From contig NC_134036.1 of NCBI RefSeq assembly GCF_964204645.1, positions 746,001-806,000 on the forward strand: a stretch of 60,000 nt of DNA, written 5' to 3'. Numbering within the stretch: position 1 is the first letter of the stretch; every line of letters starts with the position of its first letter. Origin of the DNA: Tubulanus polymorphus. Lineage: Eukaryota > Nemertea > Palaeonemertea > Tubulaniformes > Tubulanidae. A program made the translations under genes and the position numbers. The notes beneath the pieces were generated by a model. It was not told the DNA's origin and searched no databases. It saw nothing but the letters and a program-made list of their open reading frames with translations. This document shows positions 10,640 to 22,699 of this stretch, one piece after another.

Positions 10640-11515
10640 TTGAATTTGACACAGTGAAAATTATGTAATAATGAAGCACATGTTCTTAATATGCCTGGTT
10701 TATTAATTAGTTAAGGAACAAACTGATGGCAGGTGACATGTTTAACAGCGGGCGACACCTGCAAGTCTTCAGACACTCGTAACACCTGCAAGTCTGTGTA
10801 CTGGTAACACTTCTAACACTTAGACGTGTGTGTCAGTCTGTTCTGATACCACTTATCATCAAACACCTGATATTCATTCACTAAAACAACAGTGTTCAAC
10901 GGTGTGACTGAGACAGTAACATGAACTCCTCTTCAACCCCCACTAGAGACATGCAAACCGTCTTCTCAGCCTCCTGAGACAAAGGACTCGACCTTCGGCT
11001 GCCCGCTGCCGCCCGCGTGGAACTAATAACAGATATTACACTTTACAGATGAACTGAACACAGTAAAAAGATGCCAGATGTTTGCGTGCCATCGGGACCT
11101 TTACATCTCCAAAAAATATTACTCATTTACGACATGTACATGTGCATACAACATGTACATGTATATGTATTTTCTATTCCTATGTTATCCATTATAAATG
11201 TATGTCCACTTTTCTACTGTTTTTCCTGTGTTCTGATGTTAATATTTTATTGCATGTCATTTCCTATGTAACTTGTATATTATATGGAGCAATAAAATTA
11301 AAGTTCAATTTCATGTATACAACATGTACATGTGCGAGGAAGGAGCCATTTGCTGTGAGTGGCAAATCAAATTCTTGGATTCTTGGTGTTTTGAATACAT
11401 TGTTCAATATGTTTCTAATCTTTTGGATTTTCTATTCATATTCTAACAAATTAATGTACAGTTTCATGCGCGCGTAATGTACAAATCCATGTTCACAACA
11501 ACGTTCACCTCCTAT
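10640..11515. other. interval with a possible 3' end near 11290
   Basis: Repeated acatgtacatg palindromic words occur at about 11132-11160 and 11322. At about 11290 gcaataaaattaaagttc resembles the polyadenylation end of a transcript or retroposon. No convincing frame. Confidence 0.3.
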
Positions 11516-11517
11516 AG

Positions 11518-12400
11518 GCCCGGTTCCATAATCTAATAGAAGTGGTCTTAAATCTTATGACTGGTCTTCAAGTTGTTAGATTGGTTATAGAACGAAAATG
11601 AGCTTAGACTGGTCTTAAGTTGTTAGATTGGTTATAGAACGAAAATGAGCTTAGACTGGTCTTAACCTGTTAGATTGGTAATAGAACTAAAATGATCTTA
11701 GACTGGTCTTAAGTTGTTAGATTGGCTATAGAACCAAAATGAATTTAGACTGGTATTAAGTTGTTAGATTGGCTATAGAACTAAAATGAATTTAGACTGG
11801 TATTAAGTTGTTAGATTGGCTATAGAACCAAAATGAATTTAGACTGGTATTAAGTTGTTAGATTGGCTATAGAACCAAAATGAGCTTAGACTGGTCTTAA
11901 ATTGTTAGATTGGCTATAGAACCAAAATGAATTTAGACTGGTATTAAGTTGTTAGATTGGCTATAGAACCAAAATGAATTTAGACTGGTATTAAGTTGTT
12001 AGATTGGCTATAGAACCAAAATGAGCTTAGACTGGTCTTAAATTGTTAGATTGGCTATAGAACCAAAATGAATTTAGACTGGTATTAAGTTGTTAGATTG
12101 GCTATAGAACCAAAATGAATTTAGACTGGTATTAAGTTGTTAGATTGGCTATAGAACCAAAATGAATTTAGACTGGTATTAAGTTGTTAGATTGGCTATA
12201 GAACCAAAATGAGTTTAGACTGGTATTAAGTTGTTAGATTGGCTATAGAACCAAAATGAGCTTAGACTGGTCTTAAATTGTTAGATTGGCTATAGAACCA
12301 AAATGAGTTTAGACTGGTATTAAGTTGTTAGATTGGTTATAGAACCAAAATGGGCTTATGTTAAATTGACTATAAAACAAAGTTGGTCTTAGATTATCAA
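11518..12400. repeat. 47-bp tandem array grown inside an M2 element
   Basis: The left edge (ggcccggttccataatctaa...gtggtcttaaatcttatg) is an ordinary M2 end. The interior is then a run of about 16 copies of a 47-bp unit, gttgttagattggctataga followed by accaaaatgaatttagactg and gtattaa. The unit corresponds to the centre of single-copy M2 elements at 31845-31984 and 45367-45498. Two unit variants alternate (gagcttagactggtcttaaa and gaatttagactggtattaag), suggesting multi-unit duplication steps. No coding content. Confidence 0.85.
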
Positions 12401-12552
12401 CACCAAAAATGCCATTAAAATATCTAGCTGGGTATAATTTGCGGATTCACGCACTAACAATCGGCCCTCATCACACGCTACACGTCTTTTAGTTCAACCT
12501 ATAGAAAACGTACTATTGCGACTATTACGACTATTATTTATTATTCTCACAG

Positions 12553-12740
12553 ATTTCCGGGGCCAATTATCGAACAAATTTGATCGTACAACCGACGACA
12601 CAAAGCGCTTTCCTTTTAGATCCATTGACCGCATTGATGGCGTTATAATGGTGGAAACTGGACGCTATGGTATTTCAACAATACGCGCGGCTCAGATGCT
12701 TCATATTCCTGCGGGCGATAGAATTCTCCCTATCTCGTAA
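12553..12740 (+). CDS. weak candidate terminal exon
   Basis: A good acceptor (tttattattctcacag) precedes a frame of about 62 codons. It starts FRGQLSNKFDRTTDDTKRFP and ends QMLHIPAGDRILPIS before TAA. Another phase is open for about 32 codons as well. No donor, no neighbour exon and no recognised family. Confidence 0.25.
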
Positions 12741-12759
12741 TACCGAACAGTCTCGACTC

Positions 12760-14330
12760 TACGCGCCGCGGGACATTCTTAATCCTTACTATAAACATTA
12801 AAACCATATTGACGACGCTAATGCACACATTTATAAGGAGTTTATGCGCGCTGTGCTCTAATTGCGAAAGCTTAGGTCAAATCTAAACCTCACGTAAACT
12901 ATGATAAACTCTTTAGTTTATATGTTTACGCGTTAGAGATAACAGTTAGGACCATATGTCGTAGAAATACCTAGTAACTTATACTAAATATAGAACTAAT
13001 GATAAGAGTAAGAGATTTGAGTTCGGACTAATGGATTTACGTAAAAGATCTCGATGAAATCGGGAGAAAATCTCGATTTAACGCAGAGAATGAAATAAAA
13101 TCCTCGATCAACCAGGCTCAGGCTGCATTGAAAATTTTTACATCTTATTTAAATCTTCACAAAATTTCTGAACAAGTTTTGGGTTCGTTTCAACTATAGG
13201 AAATCTAGCTTGAATCTTGACGAAAATGAACCAAACTCCCGTTTATTTATGTAAAGTTTGAAGATTGATCCTGAACTGAAACAAATATCTCAATTTAAGA
13301 AGTTCCATGCTGATTGACACTGCGCCTAAAAAGCTGTTATTCTAATTAAATCATTGAGGTATCTCTTCGAGTTTGAGGTTTATTTCAACTACAGCAAATC
13401 TAAGCTAAAATATTTGCCGTATTTCGTTTCTAAAAGAAATATATGGATTCAATTAAACGAAGCACAATGAAGCCCAGACTCGAGACTTGTTTTTAATCAA
13501 TTTTCAAGAAATTTCAAATTTTAAAAATTTGCAGGCTGTTTTTACAAACTGCTGTAAACTATCAGTCATCAGTAAAACCATGAATATGAAAGTCATATTC
13601 TACAAACAAATCTTTAAGTAAAATCAAGATTTTTGAGACCAAAACAGTATTAAAATCATTAAGAAATATAAAGAAATAAACTTACGGTCAGTTTAAAAAT
13701 ATCCGATAGAACTTTGAGAATGAATAATTCCTCGACTGAATAGTGAAGGTAATCCACTCACACACTCTCGGATATATCAAATTCACTAGCGCAGCCGCGA
13801 TATATCAAATATCTATCATTTTCATTCTCGATATATCCTACGCTGATGTTGTTGTGATATGAAAATCCGGCGTTACTAATCCGCGAATCTGAACCGGTAT
13901 ATACGTGTATGTGTGTGGTGTACCGGGCACAGTGTGAAGAAAATCAACGAAAAACTTATCCACAATTAACTATCGATTCCGCTTTCATTTATCTCATTTT
14001 ATCAAACACGATAGCTTTGTTGCGTCGATAAAATAATCCTATAATCAAAATATCGAGATATAAAAATCAAAGACGAGACGACGCGCGATATATCGATGAA
14101 ATATCGTTATTCCGTAATATACTCGCGAGAAGATATCCGAGATTTCGATACGAATTAAATCGCGTCTCGCGAGAGAGAGAGAGAATCCGTCTGCCCGACG
14201 TCGACGCTTCTAATGACGGGTGATAAAGTTCACTTTTCCTCAAAATCCGTCGTCGTCCGTAAAAAGATCATTTATCTCTTATGAAAAGCAGACGCAACAA
14301 AAAGATCTCGATATTCGGTTGTATGCGTAG
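12760..14330. other. AT-rich interval with a CpG-rich right part
   Basis: 12760-13740 is AT-rich with no feature seen. From about 13780 it contains many cgatatatc and tcgcgag words and a short GA run at 14171. This may be the transcribed side of the possible promoter at 14367. Confidence 0.35.
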
Positions 14331-14366
14331 ATACATATACAGCAGCTAGCCTGTGCCGTAGAGGCG

Positions 14367-14458
14367 CCTTTATACTCCTTCGCGTTGTCTGTATACAGCG
14401 TAATGCGTGCTTACGCTGGCGTTCCTCGACCTACACTGAGCCGCGCGATCTCAGTGTA
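14367..14458 (-). promoter_or_regulatory. possible TATA promoter and 9-bp inverted repeat
   Basis: On the minus strand GGAGTATAAAGGCGCC gives a TATAAAGG box (14367-14374) in CpG-rich DNA. About 60 bp upstream lies a perfect inverted repeat, TACACTGAG (14432-14440) and CTCAGTGTA (14450-14458), with a 9-bp spacer, as for a dimeric binding site. Transcription would run toward lower coordinates. No coding exon was linked to it. Confidence 0.3.
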
Positions 14459-14559
14459 TACACACTCGCAATAGCTCGCGCTGCGCACGGAGAGAGAGAG
14501 CTCCCCGCGTAACTCTCCCCCGCTGAGCTAGACTCGTTACCACCAAACAATAAGTAAAG

Positions 14560-15620
14560 TTCGCAGGCGTCGACCCCTGGACAACGATTAACCCGGTCCC
14601 ACCAGGCTACCGAGACGCCGATTAATTAGAAAAATATTTCTATAGATTAATTATGAATTTTTCCGGAAGATGAACGCAGCTAGAAGATGGAAAGCATTTC
14701 ACTTATACCAGGAAAATATGAGTGAGATCATTAGGAAAACAAAGGGAAATGAAGATTTCAGGTTCAAGATTTGTTTTCCGGACCGGAAAATTGCCTTTTA
14801 TTTTAATCAGTTAATTCCATGATCTGTACATCTTAATATAGCTAATGACACTCAGAGACATTGAAAATGAACTCAATTTTAGTCAGATTTTACCCATATC
14901 CGTGGAACTGGCTCCGATGTCCTCCAATAATGGTTAACTTCCTAATGAAAATAACTCTCAATTTCAACTCTCTCATCAGACCATCTATCATTTCCAGTTT
15001 TCGCATAAAGTTGAAAGCGATTACGCATTCTTGAAATATTTTTCGAAATAATCGCTATAATTTTCTTTCCAATCGAGTTCAATCTAAATCGAAACTGAAC
15101 CAGTTATAGACGCCTAAAATGTTAAACTATTTCAAACAATAAAACAAGGCGTCCATGTTTAGTGTCAGTATATTACATTATTCACCTTCATTCAATCTTT
15201 TCTTCTATATATATTCATGCGCGTATTTTTTTCTATATTATGACTCACATTCATAGACATCTCACGTTAAAAGTGGTACTTAATGTTTAGATGTAGATCT
15301 ACTATAATTTCTACTCAAATAAAAATTCCACTTCACATTTTACACTTAATGTCAAATATACGCGCAAGGAAACACAATGACGAAGAAAAATATGATTACG
15401 TAATATTAGATTTTGTATAAAAAGGTATTTTTATTCTCTTGTTTGTATATAGTATAGTAGTTGAAGAATGAATTAAAACAAGTCTGTATTTATCCGAGGA
15501 ACTGAACACAATATATTCATGTATTGACGATGTTATATAATGCCATGTTACTACCAGAGATGCATGTGTTAGTTCAGATAAAATCCTTTCTCAATTCTAA
15601 GGCAGAGAAACATTCTTGGA
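14560..15620. other. interval without recognisable features
   Basis: AT-rich sequence. No splice-bounded frame, tandem repeat or known dispersed family was recognised. Confidence 0.5.
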
Positions 15621-15622
15621 GT

Positions 15623-15844
15623 TAATAAGATAAAATCCCACTATGTTCAGATTAAAAGAATTTAAAAACCAGAATTTATTTATTAAATCTAAAATATTTA
15701 AAAGACACGACGTTTCGATCTCACCCTAGAGATCATCGTCAGGTGATGATGAATTCAGGTCACACCTGACGATGATCTCTAGGGTGAGATCGAAACGTCG
15801 TTTAAATTCTTTTAATCTGAACATAGTGGGATTTTATCTTATTA
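15623..15844. mobile_element. palindromic foldback element, Penelope-like terminal sequence
   Basis: Outer arms TAATAAGATAAAATCCCACT and their inverted copy end the element. Inner arms carry CACCTGACGATGATCTCTAG then GGTGAGATCGAAACGTCG in inverted orientation around a short centre (gatgaattcaggt). The whole 222 bp can fold back. A second, interrupted copy starts at 45242. The CTGA...GAAACGTC sequence resembles the terminal regions of Penelope-like retroelements, known to encode hammerhead motifs. That assignment is by resemblance. Confidence 0.6.
15704..15742 (-). ncRNA. hammerhead-ribozyme-like core
   Basis: On the minus strand: CUGACGA, a U, then a perfect 6-bp stem (GAUCUC / GAGAUC) with a UAGGGU loop, then GAAAC, a GUCGU loop and GUC. 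This follows the order CUGANGA, stem II, GAAA, short stem III, NUH. Two problems: one extra U lies between CUGACGA and stem II, and no convincing stem I is seen. The plus-strand arm (15766-15800) keeps the box and stem II but loses the NUH. Activity is not claimed. Confidence 0.33.
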
Positions 15845-15849
15845 TCCGT

Positions 15850-17695
15850 TCACCACGTTTGAGTGTGGTCATCGTTCTATTCTTGGAGTAAGTTTAAGAT
15901 CCAAAATCTGGTGGCAGTTCAAAGACTAAGAATTCTATTTGTGAAACTCCTTTTGCATCGATTTGGTCGAAGACTTCAAAAATGTCACGATCTATTGATG
16001 GGACTTGTAGAAGTTGATGAGTTGTAAATGCAATGTGTAGTAATGATCCAATGATGTAGTAATGAAGAGTTCTAAGCATTAAAGATTCTGCTCGTCAGAT
16101 TTCAACAAAAAATGAATCCAAAATTTCAAATATGCGACTTCAAAATTGTGTCAGTTTCCTGTCCATAAGAATAGTGACAATTTCATGAATGAAAATTATG
16201 CAAAACGGCTGATAATGATTTGACCATTTAAACTTCAAATTTAACTACAAACAATGTCGCCAGTTACCATAACCATAGAAACAATCTCCAACGACGACGA
16301 CAACAATGACAGAAAACACGTAATGGTCATTTGATGAGCGATGACCAATGATGTTGTTGACCGCTGGTCAGATTCAGTCAATAGTTCATTGTTCCTGTAA
16401 TAGCGCGTCCATTAACTGACACTACACTTTCCCCCGAACACACACGCGCTACGTGAGTTGGGTTTATTAAAATGAAGGACGTGAAAAGCCGGCGCTGTGG
16501 ACAATCGTTACGGACATGTGGACACAATCACCCAGTCAGACAATCTCCGGTAGACAATTTTACAATACTCGTAATTATAATCACATTATTAATATCGCGT
16601 CATTGTGTTCGCTAATGTTTAACCTGTATGAAGCGCCCCCTAGTGAGCGATTCAATAACTAATAACCGTATGAACATTATTAGCGCAAGGATTAAAACAG
16701 ATCGAAATAGTAATTGTTATTTTCCTGAGTTTGTTGTGAATTCGGGTTCTAGAGTGAATCATCAGCTTTATCGAAAAAGTTTAGTTAAACAGTTTCCATT
16801 AGTTGTTACAACATGGATGTTTAAACTAATCTAGTTTATAAGTGCGTCGATACAAATAATCCTAAATATCTTTATTTCGTGATATCTTTGATAAAAATGC
16901 TCCCAACAGACTGGAACTAAATAATTATAGGGCATATTCATTCTCACAAGGTGAACACTTTCCTTTTCAAAAGAAAAACTCATTTGTTTTTCCTCTCCTC
17001 TCCCCTCTACTCTCTCCCTGTCTCTCTCCCCTCTTCTCTCTCTACTCTCTCCTTTCTCTGCCTGTCTCACAAATCAATAAAACACCATTTGAGTTGATGT
17101 AATGGGTTTTGATTGTGTTATGTTTGTCGTGATTAAACATTATTACAAAGCTTCGTAAACTCATTCACTAGAGGGTTCCCAGACAGACAAGAAATAGAGC
17201 AGCCGGCGAGCCCAACCGACGGAGCCAGCGAGCCCAACCCCTGGAGCCAACCCGACATTAAATTTCCAACCAATCTCATTGTTGTTGTTCCTATGGCTAT
17301 GCTTCATGAAAACAAGCATTTATAATTTGAAGTAAAGATATTGAAGATTACGTAGTCATGGATCAAGAGGTCTGAATTATGGAAAGTTATAATCTGAGAA
17401 CCCTAGGGTTAGCACAATTCATTCATCATTAGATTAAGGATATAGGGTTTAAACTGACAACAATCAGCTGCATGTGTTTGGAGTAATCTTTGGAGTAATC
17501 TACCCCCCCCCCCCAGCCCCACAGTTATCAGTTCTCTAAGAGAGACAATAGATAATCAGTCACTTAGTAACAACGTCTAATTTTCATAAGACTTCAACTG
17601 AATTTTTGAGAAATTGAGAATAGAATTATGTATGCATAAAACAATAATTTAAACGTATCATTAGTAACTTAAAATCTAGAATTTACGAAATTCTT
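15850..17695. other. interval without recognisable genes
   Basis: Holds a CT-rich patch at 16990-17050 and a short direct repeat (gagcccaaccgacggagcca) at 17207-17250. A C-run lies at 17500. Small open frames lack splice support. Confidence 0.45.
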
Positions 17696-17700
17696 CTGAA

Positions 17701-17816
17701 AGGGTCCGGTTTTATGGACTGGTATTAACTTTAACCCGGGGGGGCTAACTCAATTCATTTCTAATCGAGTTTAATGCATGGATTAACGATAATACCAGTC
17801 TATAAAACCGGGTCCT
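17701..17816. mobile_element. GGGCCC-ended palindromic element M1, full copy
   Basis: Left arm AGGGTCCGGTTTTATGGACT and right arm (inverted) AGGACCCGGTTTTATAGACT, with ggtattaa continuing on both, give inverted arms of about 27 bp with few mismatches in 116 bp. The central part matches 24661-24771. No coding capacity: a MITE-like foldback. Confidence 0.75.
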
Positions 17817-17829
17817 AGATTTATCAACT

Positions 17830-18600
17830 AAGATAAACTCTATTGAATATATATAATTGTTGTTTTCAACATTAGGAAAATCTCAGCCCGCCAAAAATGA
17901 CATTTTGACCTCGTAGAGCGAGAGAGAGAGAGAGTGGTCAGATGACTAATATCACCAGATATTGCCTACATGAATAAGGTTAAGTGCGTTTGTAGAAGTG
18001 GACATTAAAACAGTAGAACTGAGTTTCGGATTACTAAGTGCTTGTCAGACAGTCAGTCTCTGTCTTCTGTCCGTAAGTCCCGTCTGTCTGTCTGTCACAA
18101 CAAATATGGATAAATCAGTTAATTTGAAATGTAATCTAAAACCACAATTACCAATGAGATCATCTGATTCATTGAATGCAATATGTTCCGGTTCATTTGG
18201 CCAAATATTCTAGATATTTGAACTACAGACCTCCATAGACAAATCTATGGAGACATTTCCAAAACAGTTGTAACAGTTTCAACACATTTTACAGTTGAAG
18301 TCTTCACCGGATAAGTCGTCAAATCACTTACAAGTCGTCTCTATATTCAAGTCCCGATTTATATTTTTCCAATTAAATTCGCCAAGCGTAAATACTCAAC
18401 AGCCATTAGAATCATATTCAAAATTCAAAGAGTCAAAATTTGCTTATTTGCGAATTCAATTTGCTAAAAGTTAAGTCGATGTTCGGAGAAGTCGCAACTA
18501 TCACAACGCAAAGCGAGTTCCACAGTAATTTCCTGATGTAAAAATATGTGAATTTCATTTTCTGTATTTCTGGCACGTGAGATATCTAAATCTAACGCTC
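17830..18600. other. interval with diverged dispersed repeat
   Basis: 18300-18500 resembles the 'aagtcgtc ... gtctctat' family of 1260-1570. A short GA run is at 17920. Nothing else recognised. Confidence 0.4.
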
Positions 18601-18645
18601 TGATGCTATTTATTCAAGACACCGTCTCTCGTACGCCACGTGTCT

Positions 18646-18752
18646 TTAGAAGTAGATCTCATATTTGTGTCTTTAGAAGTAGATCTCATATTTGTGTCTT
18701 TAGAAGTAGATCTCATATTTGTGTCTTTAGAAGTAGATCTCATATTTGTCGA
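18646..18752. repeat. 27-bp minisatellite, 4 copies
   Basis: Four near-identical copies of tttagaagtagatctcatat followed by ttgtgtc. Being a multiple of three, the unit keeps frames open (FRSRSHICV repeated), but there is no gene structure around it. Confidence 0.9.
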
Positions 18753-18813
18753 GGTATGTATCACAGATCTCGAGAACGCTATTTATGATATTGATATTGA
18801 CACCATCCAGCAT

Positions 18814-18834
18814 CAGCAGCAGCAGCAGCAGCAG
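18814..18834. repeat. (CAG)7 microsatellite
   Basis: A short run of agc/cag triplets, one of eight CTG/CAG tracts in the window. Confidence 0.9.
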
Positions 18835-18839
18835 GAGTA

Positions 18840-20430
18840 GCAAGAGGAACGCGATGACTCAGCGAATTTCTCGATATTAATGGCTATCATTTTGAACGGG
18901 CAACAAACCCTCGCGTCATCATCGGCCGTCGTCGTGACGATGAAGATCGTGTCAAGAGTTTTCATGTAGCTGTTGACGATTGTTTGTATCGTTTTGCGTT
19001 CTGTTTGTTGAGTATATTAATTATAGCCCGCTCCGCGCGAGACGCCGACGACAACGGCGAGAATGAGAGAGAGAGTTTGAAGTCGAGTGGGAATTTCCGA
19101 TTTCAACCGATGACGACGACCGCAAAAACTCAAATTCATCATAAACTCGCTCTCATGTTGGATATAGTTAAAACTAGTGAGGATAACTGATATACGGATA
19201 ACTGATATACGGATGATAAAAGATGTTGATGACAATAGTTGCTTGTATAGGGCTTTTCCATGTAAAAGCCTTATTGACTATCAAAACTAGTCAAAGTTAA
19301 CCGGTGGATAAACCATGCTTTATACTAAACGATGCTTAAACAAAGTGAAGTAAATCAATTCAGAACCAGTTGCAATTCACATGTAATTATTTGACCCTTG
19401 CTAAAATTTGGCTTGGGCTTGGTACAACTTGTTTGGTCGGGACGAATAAGGCACAGGCCCATTTGGCACCCGTGTGAACAGTTGTTCCGGGCCAAATTTG
19501 GCACGGGCCAAATATGCTCGTGTGATCGCGACTAACTATTTATCCCATAGATAAGAAGGGTCTTATCTCAAAGACTGAAAGAACTGTAAAACCAGCAACA
19601 GCAGTAGCCGAGAATTAAAAACCTCACCGGGATTCAGAATCACAACGCCGGATCTATCAATTAATAATTGTCGACGAAATAGGAGATTTGAAGTAAATTG
19701 CACTAGAACGACCTCGATGAATAACAATACCTACTACAGACCTCCTGTGTATAAACAGTACTATAAACATCTGTATTAATTTATGACTAATGTTACAACG
19801 TAAATTTATTGTTAACTTATATTGTCAATATTATTACAATGCGTTTAACAATGATGATAACAATACTGTGTAGACAATGAATCTGGTGACATTGTTGAAT
19901 GTAAGGTACATGATGCCTCACAATAAACAATGTCTACTTTAAAGTGTAACAGCAGTTTTGAAGGACCTCAATTCATTTGACTTATGTTCACACTAGGCTA
20001 AACCCTTCACTACATTGACCTTTACACTAGGCTTAAACCCAATATTCTCGACCCCATTAGGCTGATGAACCTATCATGGGACTGAACCCTACACTAGGCT
20101 GAACCCTACTCTAGGCTCAAACCGAATATTCTCGACTGATGAATACTCGAGATGTGAGACTATTAGGAGACAGTTATCAATTCTTATATCACACGAACAA
20201 GAAATACAATCAACAATCAATGTTTACAAAGCGGCGCCAGACTCATCGATCGTCGTCACGGCGTCCGGACGTACCGTTCCGCTGACAATTGCGCAACGAT
20301 ATCATCGTAGTTGTCGGCGACGATGAATTAAGTGACAACAATCGTCTCTCATCATTGATTACAGCTAGTTTACGATTGTAACGGTTTCTATTGTTGAATA
20401 TAGAAAATCATTATTGAAATTGGGCCAATT
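18840..20430. other. intergenic interval with a dispersed repeat
   Basis: CpG-rich patches at 18860-19080. About 19395-19530 is a dispersed repeat (ggcacccgtgtgaacagttg, ggcacgggccaaat) shared with 21855-21925 and 33968-33995. Near 19990-20115 the phrase 'acactaggct(g/t)aaccc' recurs loosely four times. No gene called. Confidence 0.45.
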
Positions 20431-20435
20431 TGCTG

Positions 20436-20532
20436 TCGCTACACGTGAGCGATATCGAGATACACGCGAGCGATATCGAGATACATGTGAACGATATCGA
20501 GATACATGTAACAATATCGAGATACATGCGAG
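20436..20532. repeat. 21-bp minisatellite (gcgatatcgagatacatgtga)
   Basis: Four to five degenerate copies of a roughly 21-bp unit containing the palindrome gatatc. Just to the right, caggggcagaatcaggggga resembles caggggcagatccaaggggg at about 26660, a probable dispersed-element fragment. Confidence 0.75.
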
Positions 20533-20639
20533 ATATAGAGATATCAGGGGCAGAATCAGGGGGACTTTTGGAGTGCCTTTTTAATTTTGAGAACGAAGAT
20601 AATCGGAACATTTCAAAGTACACCTAGTATCGCTTTTTG

Positions 20640-22270
20640 GACATAAATATTGCCTCTGTGGATATCAAAGCACGATTTGGGATGTGACAAGTCCTTCAAA
20701 ACTGGCATCTCAATTTGCTCCTGGATATATGAGCAATATTGAGATATATGATAAGCTGGTAGTGAACAAAAGATGTCCTATTGCTAAGTTTGTATCTCAC
20801 CTACAATTACTATAACTGAATGAGTGAATGCGCTGAGCCTGAGGGTCATAACACTTACTACTAATCAATACTGATAAATCAATATTATTGATCATCTAAC
20901 TACTACAGTAACATTACATTATTATTAATACAATGTGTATCATGTGTAATACATGATGTCTATTGATGAACTTTTACAACTATGAAGCAACCTTTAAAGA
21001 TGGCTACCATTACATGATGTCTCCTCCGTAAACTGACAGGTTTGAGGGGATATGTTGATAACTGTTAACCCAGAGCAAACCTCGGTTATCTGAGTTGGTC
21101 GACTATTTGCGGACTAAGTGAAACCTAATGTCCGATAGTCGAAACTAGTTCAAAAAGGTCGACCACAGGATTTATCCCAGTCGTTGTAGTTCGGACCTAG
21201 TTCTAAGATGGCCGACACTGTGAAATGACTGTAGTGCGTTTGATTATCAGCTCCAACCACTAGTCGACTATGTAAACCGAGGTCCGACTTGAATGTAGCA
21301 ATATTCGACTGATTTGACTGAACAACTCGCTATAAAACTATATCCAAATCTACTGACTCTGAGAATATCATATTTCATTGAAAATATCGTTCAATTCATG
21401 CGATATCTCGATATTAAACCGGTAAACACGCGAGAGCACGAACTCTGTACGGTCGTAAAAACTTACAACAATCGAATTCGTGACCGAACATTTGAACGCG
21501 CGCTCATCGCGGTTGTCGCGGTAACTGACTCGTGGCGACGGTCGTCAATGGGAATTTCCGGCTCTCGTTGTGAATTCATCTCTCGATATATCGAATTGTT
21601 ATTGATTTTTACGATGATGATGAATCTCGTGAGAGTTTGTACCGGGGAGGGGGGGGGAGAGCAGAGAAATAAAACATGCACAAAATGAATTTAGGAGATT
21701 AGAATGAAACTGGGAAATATGTCGAAGGATTTGGCGCAAATAATCTTAAGACTTCAGAGAATGATCTTTGCTAGTTTCACATCAATCAGAAACATAACTG
21801 AGTCCATTAGCCCAGACTCTACTGTCCCTTAGAGTCCACGGGCCCGGACTTTGCTGCCCAGAACAACTGTTCACACGGGTGCCAAATGGGCCCCGAGTCC
21901 GTTTGGCCCGACCAAAAATGCCGGACCAGGTCACCCACCAGGGCCTATATACAAAATTCAAAATATCAAAAACTGATTATCTCCATGTCAGAGAATGGCT
22001 TGTTGAGATATAAACTTTCCTCGTCTAAAGTAGCGGAGTTGTTTAGAGATTATAAAACTTGTTGATGTGTAGAGCAATGCGTCTCTCTCTCGTGCTCAGA
22101 TCGTTACAGGTATCCAACCATAGAATATACAACGACAACTCGATGACTCACTGAGACTCCCGACGAGCTGCAACAATCCGTAAAACCATCGACAACCACC
22201 GAGACACACGCATTCCCGAAATGACAGCTGGATAAATTTTCAATTTGTATGCTGCATGATGTCATTTTAT
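20640..22270. other. interval without convincing genes
   Basis: A 124-codon plus-strand frame at 21314-21688 has an equally open antisense neighbour and no splice or promoter signal, so it is not called. 21855-21925 carries the ggtgccaaatgggcc dispersed repeat. Confidence 0.4.
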
Positions 22271-22279
22271 TTGATGCCT

Positions 22280-22606
22280 TTAAGGTGTAGATGCATCACC
22301 GGTATCGGCATCTTCCTGCAGCAGCAGCAGCAGCAGCAACAGCAGCGGTAAAAACAAATTAATCAGCGTGGAAAAATTGCAGGTGATTTGTATGTTCCAC
22401 CTAAACCATATGAGAATATCGTTGAGATGGTTGGAGAGGGCTTCAGGTCTTGAGTGCAAAACTTCCGGATCTAGTTCCAAAATTAATTTCCAATCAGTTA
22501 ACTCATTAGAGGTAGATTTAGGGGGTGTTATCTGGACCCCTGCCTCCCCATTGAGGTGGCCATTATCATCAAGACAAGTATTGTTAAAATCTCTCAAAAA
22601 TCGCAT
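22280..22606 (-). CDS. candidate small ORF with Leu run and acidic tail
   Basis: An ATG-started 108-codon frame encodes MRFLRDFNNTCLDDNGHLNG and continues through hydrophilic sequence (NELTDWKLILELDPEVLHSR). It then has a run of nine Leu from a CTG tract and an acidic end, QEDADTGDASTP, before TAA. The CTG tract ends in CTGCAG, so an acceptor within it is possible. Length and composition are better than most frames here, but no homolog, promoter or splice context is recognised. The overlapping opposite-strand frame is also open. Confidence 0.28.
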   Translation of the reverse strand: MRFLRDFNNTCLDDNGHLNGEAGVQITPPKSTSNELTDWKLILELDPEVLHSRPEALSNHLNDILIWFRWNIQITCNFSTLINLFLPLLLLLLLLLQEDADTGDASTP

Positions 22607-22699
22607 ATTTTTGGATGTAGGGGCCTATATGCTTCCGAACCCCGGCCTTACTATTTTCCTGGACTCAAACTTTCTCTTTTGGTTCAGAATTTTTAGTGA

